The notes under the pieces are model-generated. The model saw only the letters and a list, made by a program, of their open reading frames with translations. It made no database searches and had not been told where the DNA came from. Made by a program: the position numbers and the translations under genes. A stretch of 64,000 nucleotides of DNA from Hyaloscypha bicolor E (lineage: Eukaryota > Ascomycota > Leotiomycetes > Helotiales > Hyaloscyphaceae), in contig NW_020194551.1 in the NCBI RefSeq assembly GCF_002865645.1, positions 344,877-408,876 of the forward strand. Reading direction: 5' to 3'. Positions 1 to 14,169 of the stretch are shown in pieces. Each line of letters opens with the position of its first letter. Positions within the stretch are counted from its first letter, which is position 1.

Positions 1-1429
1 ATTCTAAAATATTAAAATAATAAAATTATATAATAGAATAAAAAAAAAGAAAAGAAAAATACTATATTAAAGTTTTTCTTTCTTAAAATCAAGTTAATTT
101 AAAGATATTTTAGAATCTTAATATTAAAATTAATTTCCTTTTTCTTTTTTAAAATAATAATAATAACCTTAATAAAATAAAATAATTAATTAAATAAATT
201 CTATAAAATAACTATAAAGCCCCCTTTTTATAAGCCTTTTATAAATAGGCTAAACGAGATAATACCGACTTTATTATAAAGAATAAATTACTATTATATT
301 ACGAATAATTTATAATATTAGAGAAATAGTTATATATAAATTTAATTTATAAAGCTTATAACTAAATCTTTATAATATATTCCGGTAAAAACAAAATATA
401 TAAGCTATTATAGCTATAGTATTACTAGAAGAATATATAATATAATATTATTTAATATATTTATAATTATTAATTATATAAATAAATAAATATTTCTAGA
501 AATAAAATTCCTGGTTTATTTTATTCTTTACTAGTTTCGAACTATTTATAATAATATATTATAATAAATTTCAAATTAATACCTAATTTAAAGTTCGGCT
601 ATAATACTATATATATTATAATTAACTAATTAAGTAAATAAGCTATCTTTATATTTTACTATAAGACAATTATAATAGAGGATATAATAAGGATATATTT
701 CCGAACTATTTATTATTATTATAGTTCTCTAGCCTCTATTATTTCTAATTATAGTCCGTAATTTATATTAGTATTCTAGAAGGAATTTAATAAAATTCTA
801 AATATAAAACTAAAGCTATTAATAGTATATTATTTATAAACTAATAAATAAATAGAAATTATAAACTAATATATTAATTAATAATTATATTTATATATTA
901 TATATTACTAAAATAATTAGAATAAATATTTACTAATAATTAATTATATTTAATTTATTCTCTTATATATTTCTATTAATATATCTCTATATAAACTTCT
1001 TAATAGCAGGCTTTTATAAATCTTTTTTAACTAGTTAATTCTAATAACTGTATTTTAAAACAAGCTAAATAAAATAAAGGCTTAATAAATTATTAGACAA
1101 ATAGAGGAAAATATAAAAAGAGGTAAAAAGAATATAAAACAGATATAAAAAAGAATAGAAAAATATACTAATATTAAATATTACTTTATAGACTTTAAAA
1201 TAGAAAATAAGATATATATATTAATAAAAAAATAAAAAATGCAATACTTTAGCCGCAAGCTAGACTATTAAATAGCCGGGCTTTACCTAATTCTATATTA
1301 AGTTAGTAATTCCTATAAGATTAAACTATTCGAAAATATTAAAATTTATAATATATTCTCTTTTAACTATTTATATAAGGCTATTAATAATTTACTACCT
1401 GGCTAGAAAAATAAACTATTACTACTAAT

Positions 1430-1610
1430 TCAAGTAATAATAGACCAAGAATATAAAATACAGGATATTCTAATATTAAAAACAGAGTAAAATAAGCTCT
1501 TATATAAGGTTAGTTAGATTAAATATAATAAAGACTTTAATTAGTATCTGGCTTCTAATCTAAAGTATTTTTTATAAGCTATAAAACTATTATTTGGCTA
1601 ATTAATAATA
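1430..1610 (+). mobile_element. Ty3/gypsy integrase C-terminal chromodomain remnant
   Basis: One plus-strand frame reads like a fungal gypsy chromodomain: an EYKIQDIL-like start, then LLYKVS*IKYNKDFN*YLASNL. This fits a YxVxW..Y....W.PasNL consensus with Trp codons turned into stops, as RIP would do. It should be the 3' end of a pol gene whose upstream part lies between the window start and here, in a sequence too decayed for me to follow. The frame assignment is seen directly; the family comes from motif memory. Confidence 0.5.
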
Positions 1611-3829
1611 ATTAGATCTATTAAAGAAGCCAATTAATTAAATATAAGCCTAGAAAAACGAAATAGAGAACTATAATAATTTAGATAATAATTCTATAAT
1701 ATTTATTTACTTAAAAACAAGCTTTTTCTAAAAAAAAAAAGTAATATTATAATTTTATACTTTATTTAGCTTAGTATTTAAATATCTAGTATCTAGAATT
1801 ATATAATAGTTATATATAATAAAGCTAAAAAAAGCTATATTCTGGAAAATTTAGAATACTAAGCCTTATTAGGCTAAGCTATAAATAAGGAACTATAAAT
1901 ACTTAAGAGACCTTAATTCGAGACTTCTTTTTCTTTTTAGCTTAGTTTTTTTAATAAATAGTTCTCTTATAAATACCTCGTCTATAGGCTTCCTTTATAG
2001 AACTATAATACTTTATATTAGAAATATTTAGAAAATTCCGAAAAAGGAATTTATAAATAAGTTAGAAAATTAGATTAATTTTTTTAAGTTTTTAAACTTA
2101 TAAAATAATAATTTATTTATAAATAAAAGCTAAACTAGAATTTATAAACTAATTAGAAAATTAAATAAGCTTTATATCTAATAGTATATATTATATTTAT
2201 ATTACTTTTATAAAAAGAAATTACTAAAGAAAATTTATAAATTAATTAAATAGAATTAGTAAATTATATTTTTAAATCTATTATTTAGTATAATAATAGA
2301 ATAAATATAGAAAGTTATTAGAAAAAACAAATAGCTAGAAAAGTTTCTAAAAATATATATAAAGCTATTTATAGTTTTTCTAGGCCTCTTAAAAATAAGA
2401 ACTTAGAAAGAGAATTAATATAATAAATATATATAATAGTATATAAATAAATATTAAATATTATAGATCTAGTTTCTTATTTTAGATAAAATTTATAATT
2501 AGAATTATATAAATTATATAAAATCGCATTTTCTAATTAAATAAAGGGCTTTATATACTTAACTAAATACTAGAGAATATATAGGGAAATACTTCTAGTT
2601 TTAGAAAGAGATATTAATTAGTTTTTTATTAGAATTAATTCTTGGAATTAGTTATATTTATAAGTATTATTTTATAGCTTATTTATCTTAATTATTTATA
2701 TATTATTTTATTATTACGTGTTTTATATATATATAAGAAATTAGATATTTATAACTATTTAATTTAAAAACTCGAGAAATCGAGAAGTTTTTAGTTTTAT
2801 TAAATAATATAATTATAAATATTTCTATTATTTTAGCTATAATAATAAAGTCTTTAAAGTATTTTCTTATATTTTATTTCTTAACTAATTCTATAATTAA
2901 GGAATTTATAAAATAATTTATTTACTTGTTTTATAATAAATATTTCTTCTTAATTACTATAAATAATACTTATTTTAAAAAAAGAATTCTTTAAATATTT
3001 ATAAAAATCTCTAAATTATAATTATAAAAGCTTTCTTTAATTTATTCTAAAAAATTAAAAGCCAAGTTATATTAATAGAATATTTTTTATAATTAGGTCT
3101 TTTATTAAGTTCATTTACTAGATTTGAGGCATTTTTATAATAAATAATATTAAAATTATATATTATAAAATATATTATCTAATATATTTAATAGCTTTTT
3201 AAATACTTTATTTCTATAAAATATTAGAAATTATTATAGTTTATAATAACTTTAATTATAAATCTAAACTCTTTAAAGTAATAATACTAATATTTAAAGG
3301 CTTTAATAATTATAAATAGCTTTCTATTATAGGTATTATAGTTATATTTGGCTTTAGAAGTTTCTGGAATTAGAATATTATTAAATACTAGTATTTTTTC
3401 GGGCTATTATTAAAATTAACTTATTATAAAATAGTATTAATAATTACGAATTTTAATATATTAGTTTTAATATAAATTTTCTTAAAAGAATTAAAATAAA
3501 CTAGAATAGATATTCTAATAGAGCTTTTAGCTATTTTATTTATTTATATAAAGAAACCAAATTTCCGGCCTTTTTTTATTTCTTTTAAGAGATCTATTAA
3601 GCCTATAATTACCTAAAAATAATAATAAATGAATCTATAATAGAAATTAATAAATCTAAGAAATATTTAAATATTATAAAATAATTCTAATTCTAGTTAT
3701 TTAATAATATTATAAACCCGTTTAGAATTTACTTAAATATTTTTTATTTTAATAAAGAAATTCAAGAATTTGATTTTCTTAATATTAAACTCATATTTAC
3801 TAAATTTAATAAATACTTAGTAAATATAA

Positions 3830-4560
3830 TTATAGTATTTATTTTTATTTCGGGAATAAATAAGAATATTATTTAAATAAATAACTATAAAATAATTTAG
3901 AAACCCTATAAATATAATATTAATATATATTTGAAATATAGCTAGTATATTAGCTAGTCTAAAAAATATTATAAGATATTTAAAATAGCTATAATAAGTT
4001 CTAAAAGCCGTTTTCTATTTATATTTTTTATAAATTCTTATTTAATAATATATATTCTTAAAATCTAATTTTATAAAAATCTTGGCTTTTTAAAACTAAT
4101 TAAGGATTTTATTAATAAGAGAAAGCAAATGCTAATTCTTAATTATAATTTAATTAAGTTTATAATAATTAATATAAAAATATAGCCCTTTATTCTTTTT
4201 AGAAATAAAAAATTTAATTTATAGAACTTTTATTAAGCCTTATCTAATATTTATAAAGAATATTTTATAATTATAAATATAATACTTCTAGTTAAATCTC
4301 TAATAAATTATATAAGAATTTATATGGAATTATATTATTTATATTAATAGAGTATTTAATATTACTAAAATTAGGAAACTTTAAAGCTTTATTAGAATTA
4401 AAAACCTTTAAGAAATTTTTATATTTATTATTTCGGAAATATATAAGTATTTCTAAGGCCTCTTTCCGAAAAGTATTAATTTACTATATTAAAAACTTCT
4501 ATTTAGTATTATTAGAATTATATAATAAAGTAAAGATCTAATAATTATTATAAATATATA
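3830..4560 (-). mobile_element. Ty3/gypsy reverse transcriptase remnant (copy A)
   Basis: On the minus strand, 3853-3882 reads IYLNNILIYS, the expected RIP product (Asp to Asn) of the gypsy RT catalytic motif YLDDILIYS. About 280 bp upstream on the same strand, near 4110-4210, another stretch reads FISKKNKGLYFYINYYKLN, matching the RT segment KKDG.LR.CVDYR.LN. Both occur in the right order for one RT domain. Stop codons are frequent, so the copy is dead. The segment 4110-4555 recurs in diverged form at about 6850-7190. Confidence 0.65.
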
Positions 4561-6840
4561 AAGCCTATTATTTAAAATAGTTGTATTTGCCTTAAATTGA
4601 AAATAAAACTTGAAATACTAGTTTAGAATATAAATTAAGCTTTTTATTAAACTCTTTTAATATTAGAATTTTAATATTATTAGGCTATATAAATATATGT
4701 ATTTATTATTTCTTAATATAGTTTATGTATTATATAAGAGTTATTTTATAAAATTCTATACTAAAAATAAGATTATAAAAGCTAATATTCTTATATTTAT
4801 AAAACCGGAGCTCAAAAAACCGCATTTTATTATAATTATTTATTATAAATATTTTAAGATTATAGGCTTAATAAATATTAAATTTATTTCTATAAAAAGT
4901 TATAAATTCTTAATTATATTTAATTAAAGTAATAAAGCCCTAGCTTTAAATCTAATTATTATTAAGAAAGTCATAAGTTAATTTAATATTATTAAATTTA
5001 TTATATATTTTTAAGATACTTATTTCTGGCTATATTAATCTTATTTAAAAAAAATATAACTAAAATTATTAATATTTAAGATTTAGTTTTCTCTTTTCCT
5101 TATTTTTTAAAAGAATTTTCTTTAAAATACTTTTCTATAATAATAGTATAAATCTGCTTTTATAAATACTTTAACTTTTTTATAGTTATAGCTTTATTAG
5201 AATTCTATTAAGCTTATTTATTATATTTAAAATATTTTCTATTTTTTAAAAAGTGTTTTTTCTAATTATAAGTTTAATAAATTATATTTAAAATAGAACT
5301 AGTATTCTAATAAGGCCTAAAAGAAGTCAAAGTATTACTTGAAGATTTCTTATATAATTTTCGGAATTTATTCTTTTTTTTAAATAGCTTTATAAATTAG
5401 AATTCACTAAATTAGAGTTTTTAGAAATAAAGCTACTTTTATTAGACTTCTTTATTTTTATTTTCTATAATTTAGAATAAGTAATATATTTTGCTTTTTA
5501 AGCCTTTTTAAGCTATTTAGAAATAAATACTATATTATTTTCTAAAAGAATAAATATAGGTATTTAATAAGTCTTATAATTAAATAAAGTAATATTAAGA
5601 ATTTAAATTTAATTTCTTTTAAGATATAAATTCTAGTTAATTTCGAGATTAATTATTCGAATATATAACTCGATAATTATTTTACTATTTTTCTAATAAA
5701 GATTTCGAAATTTCTTAAAGACATTTTATTAATAGGTTTAAAATACTTAGAATATATTAGCTAAATAGTTTTTAAATTACTTCTAATAAATCTTATATAA
5801 TAATAGGCTTTATTTTATTATAGCCTTTTAAATATTATAAGATTTATTTTCAAAAGTACTTATAATAAAATTAATTCTAGAAAAGTATTTATTATAAATT
5901 TAAAATTAGATTCTAAAAATTATTTTCTAAAAAAATATAAATATTCTTTATTTCTTAAAAAACTTTTTATAATATAAATTAAATATTTGAATCTTAAAAA
6001 GCTTCTTTTAATTCAAATACATTTTCAGGATATTATATAGTAACTTCTAATAAATAGTATTAAAATTACTTTTAAAACTTATTATATTAGAAAAGAAAAT
6101 GATTTTTATTTTTATTTTAGAAAGTTCTCTAATAGAAATTATTAAGGAAAATAAAATAGACTTATAAATAAAGTTTTTATAAAATATAATAAACCGTAAA
6201 ATATCCCGAAAAGTACTTTTATATTATTCTAATTATAGAATATATTAATTAATTATATTTATTAATTCTTGCTTTTATTAAAATACTTTAACTTTAGTAT
6301 ATAAGCTTTATTCTATAGCTTAGATAATAGTAACTTAAATATTAATCTTAATATTTTAATTATTACCGGAATTATTTTTATTATTATTACTAGCTTTTAG
6401 AAGCTTTTAAAGGGCCTTATTAAAAGTATTACTTATATTAAGATTAATTTAATTAACTTCTTTTATAAAAATAGCTTTAGTAAGAAATTATATATTTTAT
6501 AGATTTCGAAATATAATTATTTATTAAACTATTTCTTTTAAAAGTAAAAAGATTAGCTTATAAAATATTTATTAGTAAATAATAAAATAATAAAACAAAT
6601 TAATAAGTTATAAAATTATAATATTAAATTTAGTATAAAACTAATTTCTATTTCTTTTATAAAGTTTAAAGAAGTTTCTTTTAAATAAAAGCTTTTAATA
6701 ATATATATATAATAATTAATAAGCTTAAAGTCTATAATATAAATAGTAATATAATTATAATATTAAAGAATTATTAATTTTTTTAATTAATACCTGTAAT
6801 ATTCGAGGTTTATTATATATTTTTAAGTTATATATAACCT
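4560..6840. repeat. 2.3-kb dispersed repeat, copy 1
   Basis: This stretch aligns end to end with about 14170-16450. Both begin with AAGCCTATTAT and both end around ATACCTGTAATATTCGAGG. A shorter third copy covers about 7960-8230. It lies immediately 5' of the minus-strand RT of copy A, so it is probably the gag/protease part and upstream end of the same gypsy family. Differences between the copies are mostly C/T and G/A. Confidence 0.7.
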
Positions 6841-6844
6841 TATA

Positions 6845-7195
6845 TATTATAAGAAAGCAAATATTAATTCTTAATTAAGTCTATAAAAATTAATATAAAA
6901 ATATAACTCTTTATTTTTCTTGAAAATAAAAAATAAAAAAAATTCTATAGGGCTTTTATTAAACTTTATCTAATATTTATAAAATATATTCTATTAATAT
7001 AAATATAATATTTCTAGTTAAATCTCTAATAAATTATATAAAAATCTATATAGATCTATATTATCTATATTAATAAAGTATTTAATATTATTAAAATTAG
7101 AAAATTCTAAAGCTTTATTAGAATTAAAATTTTCTATTTAGTATTATTAGAATTATATAATAAAATAAAGATCTAATAATTATTATATATATTAC
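6845..7195 (-). mobile_element. Gypsy RT N-terminal fragment (copy B)
   Basis: A second diverged copy of the segment at about 4110-4555, in the same orientation. It shares the AAGCAAAT/ATTAATTCTTAATTA region and the string TTTAATATTATTAAAATTAG. It holds only the N-terminal part of the RT and is followed directly by the 7193-7505 repeat, so the element is truncated or rearranged. Confidence 0.55.
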
Positions 7196-7505
7196 AAATA
7201 TAGTATTTAGGGCTTAGAAAGTGAAATAAAAGATTTCTTATAAAAATAATTTAAAGCTAGAATATAAAAGGCTATAAAAATATAAATATATCCTATAATA
7301 TACTAGCCTATAAAAGGCTTAATATCCTAAATTTCCCTAAATATATTTTATATAAATTCTCTTAATAAAGGCATTTAAATATCTAGATATCTAAGTATTT
7401 AATAAATTATAATAATACTTTTTTAGTAAAATAGCTATATTATATATATCTAAAAAGTAATAAAATATAAGTAATTATATTAGATAATTATATTAGCTAA
7501 TAAGA
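7193..7505. repeat. LTR-like repeat R, copy 1
   Basis: About 310 bp that recurs at about 13815-14155. Both copies start with GTATTTAGGG(C/T)TTAGAAAGT and end with AAGATTAAAAGCTAAATTATAA. The second copy sits exactly at a junction that is uninterrupted near 4555, as expected for an inserted LTR. Its first 30 bases resemble the start of the unmutated insertion at 21986. Most likely a RIPped solo LTR; I cannot prove the target duplication. Confidence 0.45.
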
Positions 7506-7959
7506 TTAAAAGCTAAATTATAATTTTTTTATTTAAAATAAGCTTATTCTCGAGCTTTATAAAAGTTATTAATTTATTTAATTTTATATTATTTTCTTTT
7601 CTAAAATAAACTAATATTTCGAATATAAATATTATATATAAAAGGCAAATACTTTTAATATATAACTTAAAAGAGTTTATTATTATTTCTATATAGTTTT
7701 AAATAAGTATTATTTTTCGTATAATTTAGCTAATATTATAGGTTTTATAAAGGTTTTAATATATTAATATTATTATTATAAAACTAGAAAGCTATTATTT
7801 AATATTAAAACTAGATATTATATTAGATTCTTATTTTAATTAATTTACTAAATTCTATATTTTAGTTTATTTCTTATTAGCTTAATTATAATAACCTATT
7901 TAATATTATATTTTTATTTATTATCTTCTAATACTAATGAAAGCAATTCCGTATTTTAT

Positions 7960-8230
7960 AAGGTATTTATTAGTAAATTATAAAACTATAGTATTAAATT
8001 TAGTATAGAACTAATCTCTATTTCTCCTATAAGATTAGAGAAGCCTCTACTATATAGAGAGCTCTAATAATATATATATAATTAGAGAATTATAGACCCA
8101 AAGCCTATAATATAATTAGTAATAAGATAGTAATATAAAATAATTACTAATTTCTTTAATTAATACCCGAGGTTTATTATATATAATATAATTATATATA
8201 ACTCTATATATATTATAGATTTACTTAATC
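7960..8230. repeat. Third, partial copy of the 2.3-kb repeat
   Basis: Matches the distal end of the repeats at about 6550-6840 and 16180-16450, including AATATTAAATTTAGTAT(A)GAACTAAT and the terminal CGAGGTTTATTATAT. It keeps more C and G than the other two copies (for example TAAGATTAGAGAAGCCTC), so it is less heavily mutated. Confidence 0.55.
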
Positions 8231-10499
8231 TAATAAAGAATTCTAAGAATTCTTTTATAGTTTCTTTATATAAAAGACTAGATATATTTTTATAATTTCC
8301 GGTAGTTTTAAAAGAAATAAATAGCTATATTTTTTTAGAATCTCAAATAGATTTACTATTTACTTTCCTAGTTTCTGGCTCAAATAAATAGATTTCTAGT
8401 ATTTTATAGTAATTTATACTTTATTTCCGACTTTAAAATTAATTAAATAGTAGTATCTATTAGCTTATATTATATATTATTCTTATATTTGCTTTATATA
8501 ACTTTAGATAAATTACTATAATTTATATAATTAATTTACTAATACTTTAGTTTTATTTTTATTTAGTTTATTTTTAAATAAGCTTACTTTAATAAAAGAG
8601 TTCTAATTTAAAGAAGTATAAGACTTATAACTCTTTTTAGTTATAAATAAAAACTAGCTAATAGTTTTATACTAAAAAGAAACTTATTAATAATTATAAT
8701 AATTTATTTATTCTAGTTATTCTAATAATAATTAATATATAAATATAATTTCTAATTAAAATACTAATTAATAATCTATATTTATTTATTTAGAAGTAAT
8801 TAATTATTAAAAGCTTATACTTAGTACTAATTCTCGTATAAAATTCATTTTAAAAATCGAATATAAATTAGAGTTTCTAATTTAATATAATTATTTCTAG
8901 AATACTTATTTAATATATTATATAAAATAAAAATAGAGGTATTAATTATTTGGCTATAATTCTATTTTATATAAAAATCGTAATTAAATATTTAAATAAG
9001 TAATTCACGAATATAGTAATTATATTATAGCCCGATTTATTTTCTAGATAACTCTTAAAATTCACAGTAATATATTACTAGAAGTAATTAGAAACTAAAA
9101 AGAAATAAATTAAATTAGGTATTTTATTTCTTAATATATATAATTTCTTATAAGTATAATAATTATTATAGTATTAATTAATATTCTTACTTATAAATAG
9201 CTAGTAATATTATTCTTTAAATAACTAATAAAGCTTTATATATTTAGGATATTTAGAAAGAAATTTATTATATATTTTTATAAATTAGGATAATTTATAA
9301 AAATAATTCGGAAATTATTTCGTTTTCTATAATATAAAAAAAGGCAGTCTTATAATATCTAGATATTACTTTTAGTTTAGGTTATTATATATAGCTTTTC
9401 TAAATTTAATAATATATAATTATTTTAAAAAATCTTATTTACTAATTATAAGCTATTATATTTAATAAAAGCTTCTAATAGTACTTCTATAAAGGCAATT
9501 ATAATAGAAGCTATTAATAAAACTTTCAAGAAAATATCTTTTTCTAAAGAAATAATACCTTTAATAAAAATATATTTCTTAGAAAAGTTTTTAATATATA
9601 TTTAGGTTTTAGAATTAAATTCCGAATTAAGTAAACTAATTTTATAAAATATTATTATAAGTTATAAATTATAAATAATCTCTAAATTAATCTTATTTTT
9701 AAAAAGAAGTACTTGAATTTATAGCTTTTCCTTAATTTGGTTCTAAATATTTACTTTATTCTATTTTTATAATAAAGTATTTACTTATTTATTTAATTTT
9801 CTAAAATAATATATAAGCTTAAAATAATAATAAAATAAGAGCTTAGTCTATCTAACTTATTAAAAAGAAAGCTTTTTAGTAATTATAAAGTATTCTAAAA
9901 TATAATAATTAGAATAAATCTTAAAGAAAATATTCTAAAAGCCTTTTAACTTAGTTTTTTATTTTTTTTAATACTTATATTATAATAAGTATTTCTTTAT
10001 TATATATATTATAATTAAGCTTTATTAGAAGTATAGTTTTAGAAAAATAAACTATAAAATATTAAAGGCCCATTTTTAGGTTTTATTAAAAAAATAAGCT
10101 AGTAAGTATTTCTTTAGATATATTTATTTTTATTATTATAAGTAAATTTGAATTATAGTATTATAAAACTAGAATAGAAATTATAGCTTCTTTTAGATAA
10201 TTAAAAGCCTTTTAATATTACTCGAATTATTTAAAGAAAATATTCTTTTTTTATAAATAAAATAAAAGATCTAATAATTTATTTATACTTTTTAATAAAG
10301 TATTTATAGAAATTATAAAAACCGAAAAAGAATTATATATTTTTAATTATTTTTAGGAATTACTAATTATATATTATTTCGACTTTATTAGAATTTATTT
10401 TAATACTAGATATAGAAATAATAAAGCTCAAATACTTTATATATATAATCTTAAATTCCGATTCCTTAATATTTTTTATATATATTATTTATACTTTAT

Positions 10500-10860
10500 T
10501 AAGTTCTTTAAATAAATAAGAATATTATTAAATTATATTATATAAAAGTTATTTAAATATTTAAAAAAAATTATTTATATAATATTAATATATAGTCGAG
10601 CTATTTATAAAGCTTTTCTAAAAATAAAAAAATTTATATACTTTATAATAAATATAAAATATTATTAGCTTTTAAGAGTCCGGGTTTATAACTATATAAT
10701 AAAAAGCTTAATAAATATCTAATTTAGTATAAATCTTAACTTTAGATAATTAATTTAAAGTTTTATTAATAAATAAAAAGAAATATTAATTCTTTTAAAT
10801 AATAGAAATTAATATAAAAGTATAAATATTTATTTACTTTTTTATAAAAAGAACTAGTAA
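10500..10860 (-). mobile_element. Second Ty3/gypsy reverse transcriptase remnant
   Basis: The minus strand at 10511-10528 encodes NNILIY, again a RIP-altered DDILIY catalytic motif, followed by LKNLIK. About 280 bp upstream on that strand a frame reads KYLYFYINFYYLKEL, comparable to the GxLRFCVDYR.LN segment. The spacing is as in copy A but the sequence differs, so this is a second gypsy lineage or a much older copy. The surrounding 8.2-13.8 kb probably belongs to the same element, with integrase toward lower and gag toward higher coordinates; that part is inference. Confidence 0.5.
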
Positions 10861-13814
10861 AATAAAAAGAGCTTAATTAGCTTTAATAAAGCCCTTAGCT
10901 AAATTATTCTTTAAGAAATAGTTAATTTTTAAAAGCTTTTAAGTAAATTATTATTAGAGAAATTAGTATCTAATACTTTTAGTTTCTTTTAGGCCTTTAA
11001 TTTAAATCTTATAATTATATAATTTATAGAAAGAAAAAGTAGTAGATTTCCTTTTAAAGAAAATAAAAGTATATTTCTTGAGTTTTAGAAATAATATTTT
11101 CTATAATTACTAAAACTTAGTTTCTTTTAGTTATTAATTCTCTAAACTAGAAATAACTTCTTTTTCCCGAACTTTAAGCTTTTTATTAATCTTATAAATA
11201 GAGATTTAACTAATAATATTTTTTTCTTTTAGCTATATAATTAAATACTATAAAAATAAGAATAGCTAGATCTAATATTTATTTCTTATTAAGGATATTT
11301 TTTTATTTTTTGGCTTTTATTTAAGTATTATATCTTAATTAGGCTATAAAAACTTATTTTTTATAATTTTATATAATTTCCTCTAATTAGTCTAAAAGAA
11401 AAAAAATTATTTAAAATACTAGATTTTTAGAAATAGCTTATAATAGTATTTTATTAATTAGTATTTTTTTTTAATATTTCTAATTAGGTTATTTCTTTAG
11501 CTACTATTATAAAATATTAATAATATAACTAAATTATATAGATTTAAACTTATTTTTTAGTTATATAAGCTTATATTTTTTATAATTAACTGAAATATTA
11601 ATATATATAATTAATTCTTTTATTAAAAATAATATTATAATCTCTAAAATTCCGAATAATTATAAATATATTAATATTTTATTTATTAATTAAAAGCAAA
11701 ACTTTTATATATTTCTTAGTAAACTTAACTAGTTTTCTATTAAAACTATATATAATATAAAATAAGAAAAGGAATTATAGTTTTATTTCTAAGAATTACT
11801 TTATAAATTAAATAAGCTTTATATTAATAAAAATATAACTATTTATTCTAGAATTAATAAAAGAAAAAAACTTAATTTCTAATTTATTTATATTAATAGT
11901 ATAAGATATTATAAAAGTATTTCCTTTTATTAAATAAATTAAGTTAATTTCTATTAAATTTATATTATAAGCTCCTAAAATAATAACTTTCTTTAAAGTA
12001 CTTGTTTTATAATTTTATATTAAAATTAGAGCCTGAATTCTCTAAATACTTTACTAGAATATAAACTAAATCCGGTTTAATTCTAAAAAAACTATTTTAG
12101 TTTTCTTATTATATTTAATTAAATAATAATAAATATAATAGCTAAACTCGTTATAATTATAATATTTAATAGCCGAGAAATCTTTAATTTTTATAAGATA
12201 TTACTTATACTTATAAGAAAATATATATTTAATAAAAGTAATAAATATAAGCTTTTTAGATTTCTTTTTAAGAATATATTTCCTAGAAATAAACTTAATT
12301 AAAATAACTCTTGTTTTTTTATATATAGCCTTAATTTACTAATTATTAGTAATATAATATTAAATAAAGCAAGTAGTATTAATAAAAAAATTATTATAAT
12401 ATATATATATATACTAATTCCTAAAGCTTTAATAAAAGCTTCTTATTTAGTTTATATTTAATATCTTAAAGACTAATATTACTTTTTATAAATAATTATA
12501 TAAAAAAAATATAAAACTCCTGAAATATTTAACTAAAATATATTTAAAGCTTATTAAAATTATAACAAGTATTCTATATTTTATTAGAATTAGAATATAG
12601 CTTCTTTAGATAAGAATATAACTTTAAGAACTAATAATACTAATTTGAATTATTTTTATTTTATAAAAATTAGTTAAAATAAGAATATTACTTATAAGTT
12701 TATTAGAAATATAAATAATTTTGAGATTCTTTAAGAAATATAAATTAGTATTTCCTTATAGCTTATTCTTAATTTGAATTAGCTAGTTATTAAAGATAAT
12801 ATAATCTCTAATAAAAAGAATTAAATTAGAGAGTTTAGTAACTCTAGTATCTCTAATAGAAATATAAGATATAGGAAATCCTAAATAAGAATAAATAAAA
12901 AATAGTTCGAAATTCTTTAAAAAAGAACTTAAAGTAATTAAAACTATAAAAATAATAGAAGCAAATAGAGCAAAAATAATTAAAGCTATTATAAATTAAT
13001 TTACTATAATTATATAATATTTGATATTTTCCTCTAATTTAATATTATAGAGTTTAGTATTCTCGAAAATAACTTTATTATAATTATAGGTATTCTTATA
13101 TAAAAGGGCCCTTTAGATATTTTTCTAATAACTTTTTATAATAATATTAATATTTGAAAGTAAAATATTAGGCTTTCTAATCTATTTATATAACTCTTTA
13201 ATAATAATATAATTATTAGTTTTTAGAAGCTTTATAATAAAAGTAGAGAATTTTATTTCTATAAATTTATTTATAAATTCTCTAGAAATACTAATAGAAT
13301 ATTTGGTTTAGAAAAAGCTATTAATAAAATAACTTGAATTAGTAAAAGTTTTAGAAAATTTAATAAAAGTTAATATAATTTCTAGTTATATAATATTCTA
13401 AAAAGTTAATTTATTATATTTTTCCTTTATTATATTCTTTCTAGTAGTTTTTATTACTAGTATATATATAGGACTTATAAGGTTATAGGATAAGGCTTGA
13501 GAATAGTAATTAGATTATTAGTCTATAGATATCTATTATTCTAAAACTTAATTAAAGAATAGCTTTTATATAAAATTCTTTAATTTTTGAGATTTTTAAA
13601 AGAGTTTCTAATATATTACTAATATATATTTATAAAAATATAAATATCTAATTTCTTTAAGGATTCTAAAGCTTTTTACTTTTATTATTCTAAAGTTTAT
13701 TACTTATATTTCTAAGATTTTAATATTTTAATAGTATTTATATTTCTAATAATTCTAAATTAGTTTATTTGAAATTCTTTATAAAATTAAAGGAAATAAA
13801 CTTTAAATACTATT

Positions 13815-14155
13815 ATAAATACGGTATTTAGGGTTTAGAAAGTAAGGTAAAAAGTTTCTTATAAAGATAATTCAAAGCTAAAAAAAGGAAAGCTAGAATA
13901 TAAGAGGTTATAAAAATATAAAAATATTCTATAATATATTAGCTTATAATAAACTTAATATTCTAAATTTCCTCAAATATACTTTATATAAATTTCTTTA
14001 ATAAAGGAATTTAAGTATCTGGATATTTAAATATTTAATAAATTATAATAATACTTCTCTAATAAAGCAGTTATATTATATATATTTAGAAAATAACGAG
14101 ATATAAATAACGAAATATAAGTAATTATATTAGCTAATAAGATTAAAAGCTAAAT
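13815..14155. repeat. LTR-like repeat R, copy 2
   Basis: Partner of 7193-7505 (see there). Immediately after it the 2.3-kb repeat resumes with AAGCCTATTAT at about 14173. The copy-1 junction near 4560 shows the same flank without this insert. Confidence 0.45.
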
Positions 14156-14169
14156 TATAATAATATATA

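Noticed and set aside
4697..4927. Longest open frame of the AT-rich block (76 codons)
   Set aside because: It consists almost only of I, K, L, Y, N and F, as any AT-rich frame would. It lies in a repeat present in several decayed copies.
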